From assembly GCA_017462265.1 (NCBI GenBank), contig JAFTRN010000026.1, positions 1 to 40,523 on the forward strand: a stretch of DNA of 40,523 nucleotides, read 5' to 3'. Positions 16,901 to 26,371 of the stretch are shown one piece after another (the stretch's first letter is position 1; each line of letters opens with the position of its first letter). The position numbers were made by a program, and so were the translations under genes. The stretch is from Coprobacter sp. Lineage in GTDB: Bacteria > Bacteroidota > Bacteroidia > Bacteroidales > UBA11471. Below the pieces are notes generated by a model, which saw only the letters and a list, made by a program, of their open reading frames with translations, searched no databases and was not told the origin of the DNA.

Positions 16901-18203
16901 GGAAAATTTCGAGAACGTGTCGCGTATGCATAATATCGATTTCCGTCTCGAAATGGGTGCGCAAGATGTCTATGTGTGGGCCGATAGAGATAAGTTCGAG
17001 AAGATATTCGTAAATCTCATCTCCAACGCGTTCAAATATACTCAGCCCGGTAAATCCATACGAGTTGCGGTGTCGATGCGGGGTGAGCGGGTGTCGATAG
17101 CTGTCTGTGACGAGGGTATAGGTATCCAGCCCGAGAAGATAAATACGCTGTTCCGGCGCTTCGATACAATATTGCAAAATAATATCTATCGCCAATCGAC
17201 AGGTATCGGGCTGTCGCTTGTGAAGCAATTGGTGGAGTTGCATCACGCCGATATTTCGGTGCAAAGCAAGGAGGGTGAGGGCAGTACATTCGAGGTGCTT
17301 TTCAAGGCGGGTAAAAGCCATTTCGAAGAGGATAATCATGCCGAATTCTTGTTGAACGACAGCGATGCCGATGACGAGAAAGTGGTAGTGCAGCAGGAGA
17401 CAGAAGATGTCGATGGCGATGACGGACGCTTCTCGGTGCTCGTGGTGGAGGATAATCGCGACTTGCGCGTATTCTTGCAAAACAGTCTGTGTCGCAGCTA
17501 CAAGGTGTATGTGGCGGCCAATGGCGAGGAGGGCTGGGCTCAAACGCTCGAATATATGCCCGACATTGTGATTACCGACCTGATGATGCCCGAACTTGAC
17601 GGCTTCGGGCTGATAGAGCGTATAAAGGCCGATTCTACAACTTGTCATATACCCATTGTGGTGCTCACTGCCAAAAACACGCTCGACGACCGTATTCGTG
17701 GTGCCAACAGCGGTATCGCCGATTATATGGTGAAGCCGTTCAGCACGCAGTTGTTGAAAGCACGCGTAGCCATGATATTACAACAACAACAGCTGTTGCA
17801 AGAGCGCTATATGGCCCATTTGGGCGATAGTGGCGATGATGGGGCGGAATATCACCCGTCGGAACTCTCGATAATGCCTGCCGATGAGAACTTTATGCAG
17901 AAATTGATGACCTATGTGGAGACAAATATTGATAATCCCGATTTGTGCGTCGATGATTTGGCGCAAGAAATGGCGTTGAGTCGCAGCGTATTCTTTCGTA
18001 AGGTGAAGGCGTTGGTGGGGCATTCGCCGATAAATTTCTTGCAAGAAATTCGTATCAAGCGGGCTATCCAATTGATGGAGACGCGTAATTTCTCAATCGC
18101 CGAGGTGGCCTATAAAGTAGGATATGCCGACCCGAAATATTTCAGCCGCAGTTTTAAGAAGATAACAGGGAAATCGCCATCGGAATATATAAAAGAAGAA
18201 TAG
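13950..18203 (+). CDS. Hybrid two-component system sensor/regulator (HTCS)
   Basis: A 1417-residue single-protein signalling system. The start MMKHTFLILVLLLTF gives a proper signal peptide ending LSAQ; the frame is open 21 codons further upstream, across the -7 box. Order: periplasmic beta-propeller repeats (for example GLSQGRVTSIDQDADGVLWI and ENDIWCLG), about 25-750; Y_Y_Y domain (IRYAYKLDGVDKNWKITYEN); membrane helix at about 860-882; HisKA box DISHELRTP with H909; HATPase motifs NLISNAFKYT, DEGIGI and STGIGLSLVK; receiver domain VLVVEDNRD ... ITDLMMPELDG with phospho-acceptor D1210 and a KPFS lysine; AraC-type HTH at about 1310-1417 ending SPSEYIKEE. All key residues are present. It should sense a released oligosaccharide and activate the downstream lyase/SusCD genes. 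Confidence 0.97.
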   Translation: MMKHTFLILVLLLTFNNTLSAQSQYRCRLTTYTETDGLSQGRVTSIDQDADGVLWIATWDGLNRYDGYEFTCYKAMPGNHEPLMQNRFDKIQINSENDIWCLGKSRFYLFHSKDRHFEDIHTKLETKFNRTITSYNVVSLANGYSWLQDKDGTLYRVDNNNTDNIELYPNPESHRRKIYEIKLDSQGNEWVLTSQGIIYKGAPFKNNLSYKCWLEHDSVIWLGTSNVRIAMYDMKTRAMAFVENMPLLPSPRRLYSMHAVDDSTVMLATSGGLLFINTHTLAVEQVKLPTRTGSQDVLSCKKDSDANYLLLAPDYRAYMLNIATRRIMELKQPASTEWNEQDATRPLFFTNALGEAFLFLRTGGLHIVDRATSRLVPYNAGRFLPSDMRLVFQDRQKNVWLGGNVGLHKLSFGNEGLYQHSDYLQDIVRGTYTDSHGRMWISSQYGIIEIWEGDMRLGYLAPDGRIVPQKTEFGVGVYSMLEDASYNVWLGSRGEGLYRLRYESPTRYRVTGQFKNDEHAPYSISGNHVYALWQDKQSRIWVGCYDTGLNLIQNPDADTPRFLHENNRLALLSDDDPKTVRCISETDDGVMLVGTTQGLYTFDENFTSPENIQFYRNVRQKDDVESLGGNDVMGIEVAENGDIYLAVFGGGLNKVMSKNLLTDKIRFKSYAKQSGAYSDIAINLVEDRNGYIWVLTERLLMRFDPKSENFENFGTDIFPRYATLAESKPYICDDGNLLVATSMGILVVEPDKISNGDYVPTIVFGDGMDSVVLQSDENILSVSFAAVDLSSDAPIRYAYKLDGVDKNWKITYENLTANYVNLPSGSYNLRVKSTNRNGLWVDNERVLPVTRKPSFSETPWAILLYVVVAIVLIGVIVFIYLHIYKLRYRLRLEHQLTESKIRFFTDISHELRTPLTLIEGPLSEVLADEALPESDREYLTVVQTNAHRMLNLVNQILDFRKIQNDKMCLLVEKLNVREQLDGIMENFENVSRMHNIDFRLEMGAQDVYVWADRDKFEKIFVNLISNAFKYTQPGKSIRVAVSMRGERVSIAVCDEGIGIQPEKINTLFRRFDTILQNNIYRQSTGIGLSLVKQLVELHHADISVQSKEGEGSTFEVLFKAGKSHFEEDNHAEFLLNDSDADDEKVVVQQETEDVDGDDGRFSVLVVEDNRDLRVFLQNSLCRSYKVYVAANGEEGWAQTLEYMPDIVITDLMMPELDGFGLIERIKADSTTCHIPIVVLTAKNTLDDRIRGANSGIADYMVKPFSTQLLKARVAMILQQQQLLQERYMAHLGDSGDDGAEYHPSELSIMPADENFMQKLMTYVETNIDNPDLCVDDLAQEMALSRSVFFRKVKALVGHSPINFLQEIRIKRAIQLMETRNFSIAEVAYKVGYADPKYFSRSFKKITGKSPSEYIKEE

Positions 18204-18245
18204 ATATACGCCTCAAAAACGAAAAAACGAAAACAGTTTCTTAAA

Positions 18246-18293
18246 ATTTTGCCAAAAAATAGCACAGATGTGCAAATATTTTGCTAATTTTGC
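18246..18293 (+). promoter_or_regulatory. Promoter/operator region of the pectate lyase gene
   Basis: TAATTTTG (18285-18292) is a TAnnTTTG -7 box. The heptamer ATTTTGC occurs three times (18246-18252, 18278-18284, 18287-18293), and a small palindrome GCAC-agat-GTGC sits at 18262-18273, just where a -33 element would be; no good -33 TTG is present. Lack of a -33 with repeated sites nearby suits a promoter that needs an activator, presumably the HTCS. The predicted leader to the ATG at 18463 is about 160 bases and contains a 7-bp palindrome, GAAATTT-tgt-AAATTTC (18343-18359). Confidence 0.45.
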
Positions 18294-18462
18294 GCCGTAA
18301 TATGCTTTTGGCGGAATTGCATATTGCATTACTCTAAGTGTGGAAATTTTGTAAATTTCGGTGTAAATATTGGTTCGTGATAGAAAAAGTACACCTGTTT
18401 GGTTGAAAAATCCTCATGCGTTTGGTAATTAAATGAGAATTTTGTTCCGTCAAAGAAATATA

Positions 18463-20610
18463 ATGAAAAAACAGAATGCCATGAAGAAATTCTTGCTGTT
18501 TGCGCTGAGCCTTTGCTTCGCATTTACCATGCAGGCTGAGGATTTGCCCGCTTTCCCGGGAGCAGAGGGTTATGCCCGATATATCACCGGTGGTCGTGGT
18601 GGCGAAGTGTATTATGTGACATCTTTGGAAGATGATAACTCGGAGGGTACGCTCCGCTGGGCCATTAATAAGTCGGGTGCCCGTACCATTGTGTTTGCGG
18701 TGTCGGGAACGATTTATCTCAACTCTTCACTTACAATCAGAAATGGAAATCTCACCATTGCCGGACAGACGGCTCCCGGTGACGGTATCTGTGTAGCCGG
18801 TTATCCCGTGGGTATCCGTGCCAGCAACGTGATTATACGCTATATGCGCTTCCGTCTCGGTAACGAGAATGTGGCCAAAGAGGAGGCTGCCAATGGCGCA
18901 AATTCTGTCGATGGTTTTGACGGATTGAATGCCATGGATACCGAAAATATCATGATAGACCACTGCTCGGTGAGCTGGAGTGTCGATGAATGTTGCTCGG
19001 TACTCGGTAATAAAAATACCACGCTTCAATGGTGTATCGTGTCGCAAAGTATGTACAACTCGGGTCACTCCAAGGGTAATCACGGCTATGGTGGAAACTG
19101 GGGCGGTAGCGGAGCTTCGTTCCATCACAACCTCGTGGCGCACCACAGCAGTCGTACACCTCGTCTCGGCCCGCGTCCCACGACGCAACTCGACGAGCGT
19201 ATGGATATGCGCAACAATGTGATATACAACTGGTGCGGTAATGGTTGCTATGGCGGTGAAGGACAGAGCGTGAACATCGTAAACAACTATTATAAACCCG
19301 GCCCCGGTACTAATAAATCGAGCAGTTCGGTGCGTTATCGTATCGCCGGCATCGGTATTCGTACCAATTCGTATGTGAAGACCTATCCCGATTACGCTCC
19401 GGCGCTCCATTTGTGGGGTAAATACTTTGTAGATGGCAATACCGTAGTGGGCTATGCCGATGTTACAGCCGATAACTGGACCAAAGGTATTTACGCGCAA
19501 ATCAACTCATCTGATTGTGACGGTACCTATACCTCTGTTACCAAAGATACCATCAAGCTCTATGAACCGATAGACTTCTACGCTACGACTACCCATACGG
19601 CGGCTGTGGCGTATGAGAAGGTGCTGAAATATGCCGGTGCATCGCTTTCGCGCGACCGCCTCGATTCTACGATGGTGAATGATACGCGCGATGGCGTGGC
19701 AACCTTCACGGGAAGCACAGCCGGCAAGCCCGGTATCATCGATTCGCAAGAGGATTGCATACCCGAAGGTTATGATATAGCTTGGCCCGAACTGAAGTCG
19801 CGTCGTGCGCCTGTCGATAACGATGGCGACGGAATAGATGATAATTGGGAGGAGATTTATGGTCTCGATTTTACCGATCCGTCGGACCGCAACAAAATAG
19901 CCCCGTCGGGATATACCTATCTCGAGTCTTATATCAACAGCCTGTGTGCATCTATTACAGCGGGTTGTACCTCCGATGGTGAACTTCTCGGTCTTATAAA
20001 AGACTCGTCGATTGTGCCCGATGAGCCGGTTGATGAGACGGCTACATTGTCGGCCTCGACTTACACGGCTACCGAGTCGGGAGCCTGGGTGTATAGCAAT
20101 GGTTATTCGATAACGACCTCGAAAGGTTATGCGACCGGTAATAACAATGCTTTCAAGATGTCGAGAAATACCGACTTTGTCATAAATATTCCCGAGGGCG
20201 TGCAGGTGACTGCTGTCACGGTAAATGCCTATTCGAATGTAGATGATGGTACGGCCTATTTGTCGAAATTGAATGATGTGTCTTATACATCGAGCGAATA
20301 TTCATTCCCGTCGCGTTCGACATCTACCACGGCTACACACACCATCACCTTTGATGCCCCGCTTACCGGTTCGTTCAATATCCGATTTGGCGACAATCAG
20401 GTGGGGGCCATCATCACGTTGCATCAAGAGCGAGCATCTACCTCAGACGTTATAGAGGTGGTGTCGCACGACAAAGACCTCAATCGCTTGGTCGATGTAT
20501 ATAATATGATGGGTCGTTGCGTGAAGATGCAGATACCTTATAAAGATATATTCACCACGTTGCCGCGCGGATTCTATGTGGTAGAGGGTGAAAAACTGAT
20601 TGTGAGATAA
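18463..20610 (+). CDS. Secreted PL1-like pectate lyase with Ca-binding loop and C-terminal tail
   Basis: A 715-residue protein; start MKKQNAMKKFLLFALS at 18463, signal peptide ending MQA. LPAFPGAEGYARYITGGRGG opens the parallel beta-helix typical of Bacteroidota PL1 enzymes. IMIDHCSVSWSVDE carries the conserved Asp/His ladder, HHSSRTPRLGPR the probable catalytic Arg region, and MRNNVIYNW ... VNIVNNYYKPGP the later coils. NDGDGIDDNWEEIYGLD (about 450) is a calcium-binding type-3-like loop that closes such helices. A beta-sandwich-like module follows (about 525-660), then a 45-residue tail (VYNMMGR ... LPRGFYVVEGEKLIV) resembling a type IX secretion type-A sorting domain. It should cleave polygalacturonate by beta-elimination. 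As first gene after the sensor, it suggests a pectic substrate. Confidence 0.88.
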   Translation: MKKQNAMKKFLLFALSLCFAFTMQAEDLPAFPGAEGYARYITGGRGGEVYYVTSLEDDNSEGTLRWAINKSGARTIVFAVSGTIYLNSSLTIRNGNLTIAGQTAPGDGICVAGYPVGIRASNVIIRYMRFRLGNENVAKEEAANGANSVDGFDGLNAMDTENIMIDHCSVSWSVDECCSVLGNKNTTLQWCIVSQSMYNSGHSKGNHGYGGNWGGSGASFHHNLVAHHSSRTPRLGPRPTTQLDERMDMRNNVIYNWCGNGCYGGEGQSVNIVNNYYKPGPGTNKSSSSVRYRIAGIGIRTNSYVKTYPDYAPALHLWGKYFVDGNTVVGYADVTADNWTKGIYAQINSSDCDGTYTSVTKDTIKLYEPIDFYATTTHTAAVAYEKVLKYAGASLSRDRLDSTMVNDTRDGVATFTGSTAGKPGIIDSQEDCIPEGYDIAWPELKSRRAPVDNDGDGIDDNWEEIYGLDFTDPSDRNKIAPSGYTYLESYINSLCASITAGCTSDGELLGLIKDSSIVPDEPVDETATLSASTYTATESGAWVYSNGYSITTSKGYATGNNNAFKMSRNTDFVINIPEGVQVTAVTVNAYSNVDDGTAYLSKLNDVSYTSSEYSFPSRSTSTTATHTITFDAPLTGSFNIRFGDNQVGAIITLHQERASTSDVIEVVSHDKDLNRLVDVYNMMGRCVKMQIPYKDIFTTLPRGFYVVEGEKLIVR

Positions 20611-20620
20611 CACGAAATAT

Positions 20621-20659
20621 ACGCCGATTCTCCCAACAATAGGTTGGGGGATTTGGCGT
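20621..20659 (+). terminator. Long hairpin between lyase and fasciclin genes (attenuator or processing site)
   Basis: A 17-bp stem, ACGCCGATTCTCCCAAC (20621-20637) with GTTGGGGGATTTGGCGT (20643-20659), with two G-U pairs, one mismatch and a 5-base loop. It begins 10 bases after the lyase stop. No T-run follows, and no TAnnTTTG box lies between it and the next ATG at 20724, so the downstream operon probably relies on read-through. A stability or processing element is as likely as a terminator. Confidence 0.5.
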
Positions 20660-20723
20660 TTCGACACAGAAAGAGAAAAAAACAAATATAATAATAACAC
20701 AATTAAAAGAAAACCGAGATTCT

Positions 20724-23099
20724 ATGAAAAACATGTTTAATAAGTATCTCGCTCTCGCGGGAATACTTTTTTTAGCTGTTTTTTGGACTTCTTGCGAAGA
20801 CCCGATGGATTACTATGAGACCAAGGGTTCTTTGAAGGGAAGTATCTACGAAACATTGGAAGAGCGGGGCGATTACAGCATCTTCTTACGGGGTGCTGAA
20901 CTTGCCGGTTATGCGCCGATGCTGCGAGGTAAAGGTGTGTGGACGGTGATGGCTCCGAATGATGAAGTGTTTGCTTCGTATCTGAAGTCGGAACACGGTG
21001 TGAATTCTATCGATGAGTTGAATGAACTCGACCCGGCAGAATTGAAAAAACTCATCGGCTTCCACATTATGTATTACTCGTTCGACAAGAACAAGTTGCT
21101 CAATTTCAGGCCACTCGAAGGCGACGGGGCTACACCCGAAGAACAGAATGTATTGGCCGGTATGTATTATAAGCATCGTACCAAGAGTCAGGATGCCATG
21201 GAGCCTATCAACGACACACTTACCGTGTATCACCAAGAACGTTTCTTGCCGGTGTTCTCGTATCGTATGTTCCAGACCAAGCAGATCGATGCGAAACGTA
21301 ACTATGAATATTTCTATCCCAACACCTCGTGGAGCGACGCCACCGGATTTAACGTGTCGAATGCTGAGGTTGATGAGTATGAAATCATTACCTCTACGGG
21401 ATATGTATATCTTATCAATCAGGTGTTGAAACCGCTCGAGACCATCTACACCGAGTTGGAAAAGGCTGGAAACTTCAAAACCTATCTCGGATTGTATGAC
21501 GCGTATGAATATTATCAACTCGATGAGGAGCTTACTCGCGAGTATGGTAATGGCAAGAATCTCTATCGTCACGAGCATACTCTGCCCAGTATCGATGCCG
21601 AGTGGCCTATTTCTGCCTATCAATTAATCGATATGCTGTCATCGGTCTCGTATAGTATTTTTGCGCCCACCGATGAGGCTTTCGACAATTTCTATAGAGA
21701 ATATTTCGGCGTGTCCGGAACCGGCTATCCTACCGAGGTGGCCTGGGACTCTATCCCCGAAGATGTGATTACCTATCTGTTGGGTAACAGCTATTATGCC
21801 TCTTCGCTTGTATTCCCCGAGGAGATCGAGAACGGCAAGATAGAGAATGTGCTCGGTACCACCATCAAATTCGATACCGAGGGCGTGCCTCAAGAAAATC
21901 GTATCATGTGTGTGAATGGTGTATTGTATGGTTGCGACGAGCTCACGCCTCCGGCGATGCTCGGCTCTGTAACCGGCCCGGCTTTCCAATATAAGAAATA
22001 TAACAATTTTTTGCGCATGATTTCAAACTCGAGCATGATGCCCGACCCCTTGTGTGCCGATAATGCTAAGTTTATCATGCTTTACCCGTCGGATGCGCAG
22101 ATGGCCAACAACCAGATTACCTGGGACCCCAACAAGGGTACAAACGGGTCATTGGTATTGAATGGTAACAGCATCTCGTCGTCGAATCAGCAGAAATATG
22201 TTTATGCTCACGTGGCTTCGGTCGATGGCGTGACTACTACTATCGATGAGCTTCCCACCACGGGTAAGGCTGTGATTCCCACCCTCTCGCCCGACTACAA
22301 GCTCTATTGGTATGTGAAAGATGGTAAGATAACCAACAGTTTCAAACTGAACGAATTGATACCTTATACCGGAAACTTGACCAAAGAGGACGATATCTAT
22401 TGTGAGTTCAAGGAGTTGAAATTCCAAGGCGAGAATTGGTCGAACGGTCGTTGCTATTCCTACGATGACGCTCGTGCGAAGGTATTTTTCGAGGGAAGTA
22501 TGACCAATGCCAACTATCCCAAGTTCGTACAGATGATGAGTACCTTCCGGTATGACGAGGCAACGCTGTTTAGTGCCTTTTATGAGTTGCTTGTGAAATC
22601 GGGTATGGTCGTTGACACGGAAATTCCGTTGATGGCAGAGAACTGCCTGATGCTCGTGCCTACCTCTTCGGCTCTGAAAGCGGCTATAGTAGCCGAAAAG
22701 GTGCCCGGTGTGACCACGACCGCTACGGCCGACGCTACGACACTCGACTTCTTCAACGCCGTGACCGTTACCGACGAGGCGGCTTTGCAAAAATATCTCA
22801 AAATATATTTCGTACCCATCAGCACCGCCGTATTCTCCAACTATCCCTTCCTTGGTTGGGGTGAGGATACCGAATCGCTCGGCGGCCTTATCACTCTCGA
22901 TGCCGAAGACATGATGGTCGATGGCGTGATGAAGACCGTGGCTACCTGCATCAATATCTACGACGACGGTACCAAACTGAGCGTGAAAGTGGCTGATGAT
23001 GTTTACGGCAATGGCGAGGTTGACTTTATCAGTGACTATGATTACTTCCCCTTCGTCTTTGACGATGGTTGTGTACAATTTATAGATGGTGTATTATGA
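20724..23099 (+). CDS. Fasciclin-domain surface lipoprotein (three FAS1-like modules)
   Basis: A 791-residue lipoprotein: lipid cysteine C24 in FWTSCEDP, followed by acidic residues as in Bacteroidota surface-export signals. FAS1 H1-like motifs are seen three times: VWTVMAPNDEVFASYL (72-87), YSIFAPTDEAFDNFY (about 310-325) and CLMLVPTSSALKAAI (about 638-652). The length suits three domains with long insertions. FAS1 domains mediate adhesion or ligand contacts; in Bacteroidota SusCD loci such proteins take positions usually held by surface glycan-binding lipoproteins. The stop codon overlaps the SusC start (ATGA), so the two are translated together and a physical partnership is likely. The ligand is unknown. 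Confidence 0.85.
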   Translation: MKNMFNKYLALAGILFLAVFWTSCEDPMDYYETKGSLKGSIYETLEERGDYSIFLRGAELAGYAPMLRGKGVWTVMAPNDEVFASYLKSEHGVNSIDELNELDPAELKKLIGFHIMYYSFDKNKLLNFRPLEGDGATPEEQNVLAGMYYKHRTKSQDAMEPINDTLTVYHQERFLPVFSYRMFQTKQIDAKRNYEYFYPNTSWSDATGFNVSNAEVDEYEIITSTGYVYLINQVLKPLETIYTELEKAGNFKTYLGLYDAYEYYQLDEELTREYGNGKNLYRHEHTLPSIDAEWPISAYQLIDMLSSVSYSIFAPTDEAFDNFYREYFGVSGTGYPTEVAWDSIPEDVITYLLGNSYYASSLVFPEEIENGKIENVLGTTIKFDTEGVPQENRIMCVNGVLYGCDELTPPAMLGSVTGPAFQYKKYNNFLRMISNSSMMPDPLCADNAKFIMLYPSDAQMANNQITWDPNKGTNGSLVLNGNSISSSNQQKYVYAHVASVDGVTTTIDELPTTGKAVIPTLSPDYKLYWYVKDGKITNSFKLNELIPYTGNLTKEDDIYCEFKELKFQGENWSNGRCYSYDDARAKVFFEGSMTNANYPKFVQMMSTFRYDEATLFSAFYELLVKSGMVVDTEIPLMAENCLMLVPTSSALKAAIVAEKVPGVTTTATADATTLDFFNAVTVTDEAALQKYLKIYFVPISTAVFSNYPFLGWGEDTESLGGLITLDAEDMMVDGVMKTVATCINIYDDGTKLSVKVADDVYGNGEVDFISDYDYFPFVFDDGCVQFIDGVL

Positions 23100-26000
23100 A
23101 AAACAGAATATCTATAAAATATAGCCTTTTACTGCTGTGCATGATGCTGAGTTATACGGTGTCGGCACAGACGAAATCGGGCTTCGTTTCCGGTAAAGTA
23201 TATGAGATATACGAAGGGAAACATGAACCCTCTATCGGTGTGAACGTCGCCATAGAGAATAATCAGAAACGTGTATTGACCGGTGCCACTACCGATGCCA
23301 ACGGTGCTTTCTCGCTGAAAGTGCCCGCCGATGCGCACACGATAGTGTTCTCGTTTATCGGTATGGAAACGCAACGTATCCCCTATACCGGTCAGAAAAC
23401 CATAAATGTGGTGATGGAACCCAGTTCGCAACAATTGGGCGAAGTTACCGTATCGGCCCAACGCGCCGAGTTGTCGGAAATGGGTATCACCGTGCGTGAA
23501 CAAACTGCCGCTACCCAGAAGATAGATATGTCGTCGGTCGTTGAAACATTGCCTGTTTCATCGGTAGAGGAGGCTCTGCAAGGACGTCTCGCCGGTGTGG
23601 ACATTATCTCGGGTGGTGACCCCGGCGCCAAAGGTTCTATCCGTATCCGTGGTACGGCAACCCTCAACTCCAACAGCGACCCCCTCATCGTAATCAACGG
23701 TGTGCCCTACAATACCGAAATCGATGAATCGTTCGACTTCAACACCGCCAACAATGAGGATTTCGCCGATATGTTGAACTTGAACCCCTACGATATAGAG
23801 AGTATCGAGGTATTGAAAGATGCCGCATCTACCGCCATCTATGGAACGAAGGCCGCCAATGGTGTGCTCCTCATCACTACCAAGAAGGGTGCTAAGGGTA
23901 AGACCAATTTTACCTTCTCGTCGAAATTCACGGTGAAGATAGAGCCGGAGTCGATTCCCATGTTGAGCGGTGACGACTATGTGGCTTATATGCAAGACGC
24001 TATATGGAATACCGCCAACGCGCAAGGTCTTTCCAACTCGGCCGCCAACCTCGAATTGCTGTTTGATACGCCCGAAATCGGTTACAACCCCGAGTGGCGT
24101 TACTTCAACGAATACAATACCGATACCGATTGGCTCGACTATGTAACCAAAAACGCATGGATATTCGACGAAAGTTTCTCGATGTCGGGTGGTGGAGAGA
24201 AGGCTACCTATCGTCTCTCGTTGTCGTATATGAACGAGGGCGGTACCACTATAGGTACCAGTCTCGACCGTCTCACGGCATCGTACAACCTTACCTATCG
24301 TTTCTCCGATAAGTTGGATATGTATGCCGAGTTTACCTATACCAATACCCAGAACGATAAGCCCTACTTCGACGATATGCGTGCCGAGGCCATGCGTAAG
24401 ATGCCGAATAAGAGCCCTTATTGGATAGATCCCTCTACCGGCGAGGCAACCGACAACTATTTCATTCGTCAGAATGCCGACGAGTTCCAGGGAGCATATA
24501 CCGGTAAAAAGAATTATCACCCCCTCATTGTGGCCAACGATAGTTTCAACGATACCGACCAGAACGAGGAGAAGATTACCTATCGCTTGAATTATAAGAT
24601 TCTGCCGCAACTTACCTACACCGGTTGGGTGTCGATGCGTTTCAAAACGGTGAAAACCCGTAAGTTCATGCCTCAAACGGCTACTGATGCCTCTATCGAA
24701 AATACCAACGCCAACTATAGCTACGATGGCTATTCCAACACGATGTCGTTGCAGAGCGAGAACAAGATTATGTATCGTCAGTCGTTTGACCAACATACCA
24801 TCGTGGCCACCGCGTTGTGGAGCACCGAGCAATCTCGCAGCTCCAATACTGCCGAAGAGGTGTATGGTGTAGCTGCCGCCGGTATGTCCGACCCCGTATC
24901 GGGTGGAGCCATCTCGTCGCTCGGCTCGGGTACCTCTGAGTCGCGTCGTCTCGGTGCCCGTATGTTGTTCAACTACACCTTGATGGACAAATATACCGTG
25001 AGCTTCACAGGTAACTACGAAGGCTCATCGGCCGTAAGTAAGCAAGAACGTTGGGGCTTCTTCCCCTCGGTAGGTGCTGCTTGGCACATGGAGCAAGAGG
25101 AATTTATGCAGAACATGGATTGGTGGAATCAGGCCAAGATGCGTGTGAGCTGGGGTCAGAGCGGTAACCCGCCCAAAGGTACAGCTCCTTATGTAGGTAC
25201 CTATTCGTCGATTGGCGATTACAACCTGCTCGCCGCCATCGCTCCCAACTCGATGCAACTCAACAAACTGAAATGGGAAACCTCGTCGGAATGGAACGTG
25301 GGTACCGACCTCGGATTCCTCGACAATAAACTGACGATGACCTTTGACTACTATAAGAAGGTGACCAAAGACCTGCTCCAAACCAAAGTGACCATACCTT
25401 CCAGTGTGGGATACGCCACGGCACAGTTGGCCTACTACAACTCGGGTAAACTGAGCAACGAAGGTTGGGAGTATCGTATCGATTACGAAATCTTCAAAAA
25501 CAAAGATTGGACCGTATCGGCCAACTTCAACATCAACCGCAACGTGAACAAGATTCTCGAATTGCCCGAGAACCTTACCGCCGATGAGATACCCTCGGTA
25601 TCGAACGGTGAATATACCAAACGTCTCGAAACCAATGTGGCTGTAGGTTCGTTCTATGGCTATCGTTACAAAGGCGTATATCAAAACGTAGAACAGACCT
25701 ATGCCCGCGATGCCGAAGGTAACGTGATGTACAACCTCAAAGGCGAGCCTATCGTGATGAAGAACGGTACATACACCTGCTATCCCGGTGATGCTCAATA
25801 TGAGGATATAAACTTCGACGGTAAGATCGATGGTAAAGACGTGGTATATCTCGGAAACTGCAACCCTATGGTGACCGGTGGTGGTGGTGTGAATGTGAAA
25901 TATAAGAACATAGGTCTTAATGTATTCTTCCACTATCGTTTGGGACAAAAGGTTATCAACTCGGCCCGTATGGAATCGGAAGCCATGTACAACCGCGACA

Positions 26001-26359
26001 ACCAAAGTACCGCCGTACTCAACCGTTGGCGTAGCGAAGGCGACCAGACCGATATACCTCGCGCCCTCTACGATTATGGTCTCAACTACCTCGGTAGCGA
26101 CCGTTTCGTAGAAGACTGCTCGTACCTCCGTCTCAAAACCATCTCTCTTACCTATGCTATTCCCAAGCAGATATGTAAGAAGATGAAGATTAATTCATTG
26201 AACGTGTTTGTCACCGGTTATGACTTGTTCACCTTTACCAATTACAAGGGACAAGATCCCGAGGTGAGCCTGCCGTCGAAAGTGACCGACCTGGCTAAAG
26301 ACTCGGCTAAAACACCGCGTAGCCGTCGTTTCTCGTTCGGTTTCAACATTAACTTCTAA
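23096..26359 (+). CDS. SusC-family TonB-dependent transporter 1
   Basis: A 1087-residue outer-membrane transporter. The ATG at 23096 overlaps the preceding stop by 4 bases; the longer frame from 23069 is inside that gene. Signal peptide ends TVSAQ. A carboxypeptidase-D-regulatory-like domain follows (GVNVAIENNQKRVLTGATTD ... VFSFIGMETQRIPY), then the plug with the SusC signature IRIRGTATLNSNSDPLIVIN and IESIEVLKDAASTAIYGTKA. The 22-strand barrel ends in RRFSFGFNINF, a canonical C-terminal aromatic strand. With the SusD 12 bases downstream it should form a lidded import pore for oligosaccharides driven by TonB. Confidence 0.97.
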   Translation: MKNRISIKYSLLLLCMMLSYTVSAQTKSGFVSGKVYEIYEGKHEPSIGVNVAIENNQKRVLTGATTDANGAFSLKVPADAHTIVFSFIGMETQRIPYTGQKTINVVMEPSSQQLGEVTVSAQRAELSEMGITVREQTAATQKIDMSSVVETLPVSSVEEALQGRLAGVDIISGGDPGAKGSIRIRGTATLNSNSDPLIVINGVPYNTEIDESFDFNTANNEDFADMLNLNPYDIESIEVLKDAASTAIYGTKAANGVLLITTKKGAKGKTNFTFSSKFTVKIEPESIPMLSGDDYVAYMQDAIWNTANAQGLSNSAANLELLFDTPEIGYNPEWRYFNEYNTDTDWLDYVTKNAWIFDESFSMSGGGEKATYRLSLSYMNEGGTTIGTSLDRLTASYNLTYRFSDKLDMYAEFTYTNTQNDKPYFDDMRAEAMRKMPNKSPYWIDPSTGEATDNYFIRQNADEFQGAYTGKKNYHPLIVANDSFNDTDQNEEKITYRLNYKILPQLTYTGWVSMRFKTVKTRKFMPQTATDASIENTNANYSYDGYSNTMSLQSENKIMYRQSFDQHTIVATALWSTEQSRSSNTAEEVYGVAAAGMSDPVSGGAISSLGSGTSESRRLGARMLFNYTLMDKYTVSFTGNYEGSSAVSKQERWGFFPSVGAAWHMEQEEFMQNMDWWNQAKMRVSWGQSGNPPKGTAPYVGTYSSIGDYNLLAAIAPNSMQLNKLKWETSSEWNVGTDLGFLDNKLTMTFDYYKKVTKDLLQTKVTIPSSVGYATAQLAYYNSGKLSNEGWEYRIDYEIFKNKDWTVSANFNINRNVNKILELPENLTADEIPSVSNGEYTKRLETNVAVGSFYGYRYKGVYQNVEQTYARDAEGNVMYNLKGEPIVMKNGTYTCYPGDAQYEDINFDGKIDGKDVVYLGNCNPMVTGGGGVNVKYKNIGLNVFFHYRLGQKVINSARMESEAMYNRDNQSTAVLNRWRSEGDQTDIPRALYDYGLNYLGSDRFVEDCSYLRLKTISLTYAIPKQICKKMKINSLNVFVTGYDLFTFTNYKGQDPEVSLPSKVTDLAKDSAKTPRSRRFSFGFNINF

Positions 26360-26371
26360 TCGGTTTGTGTT

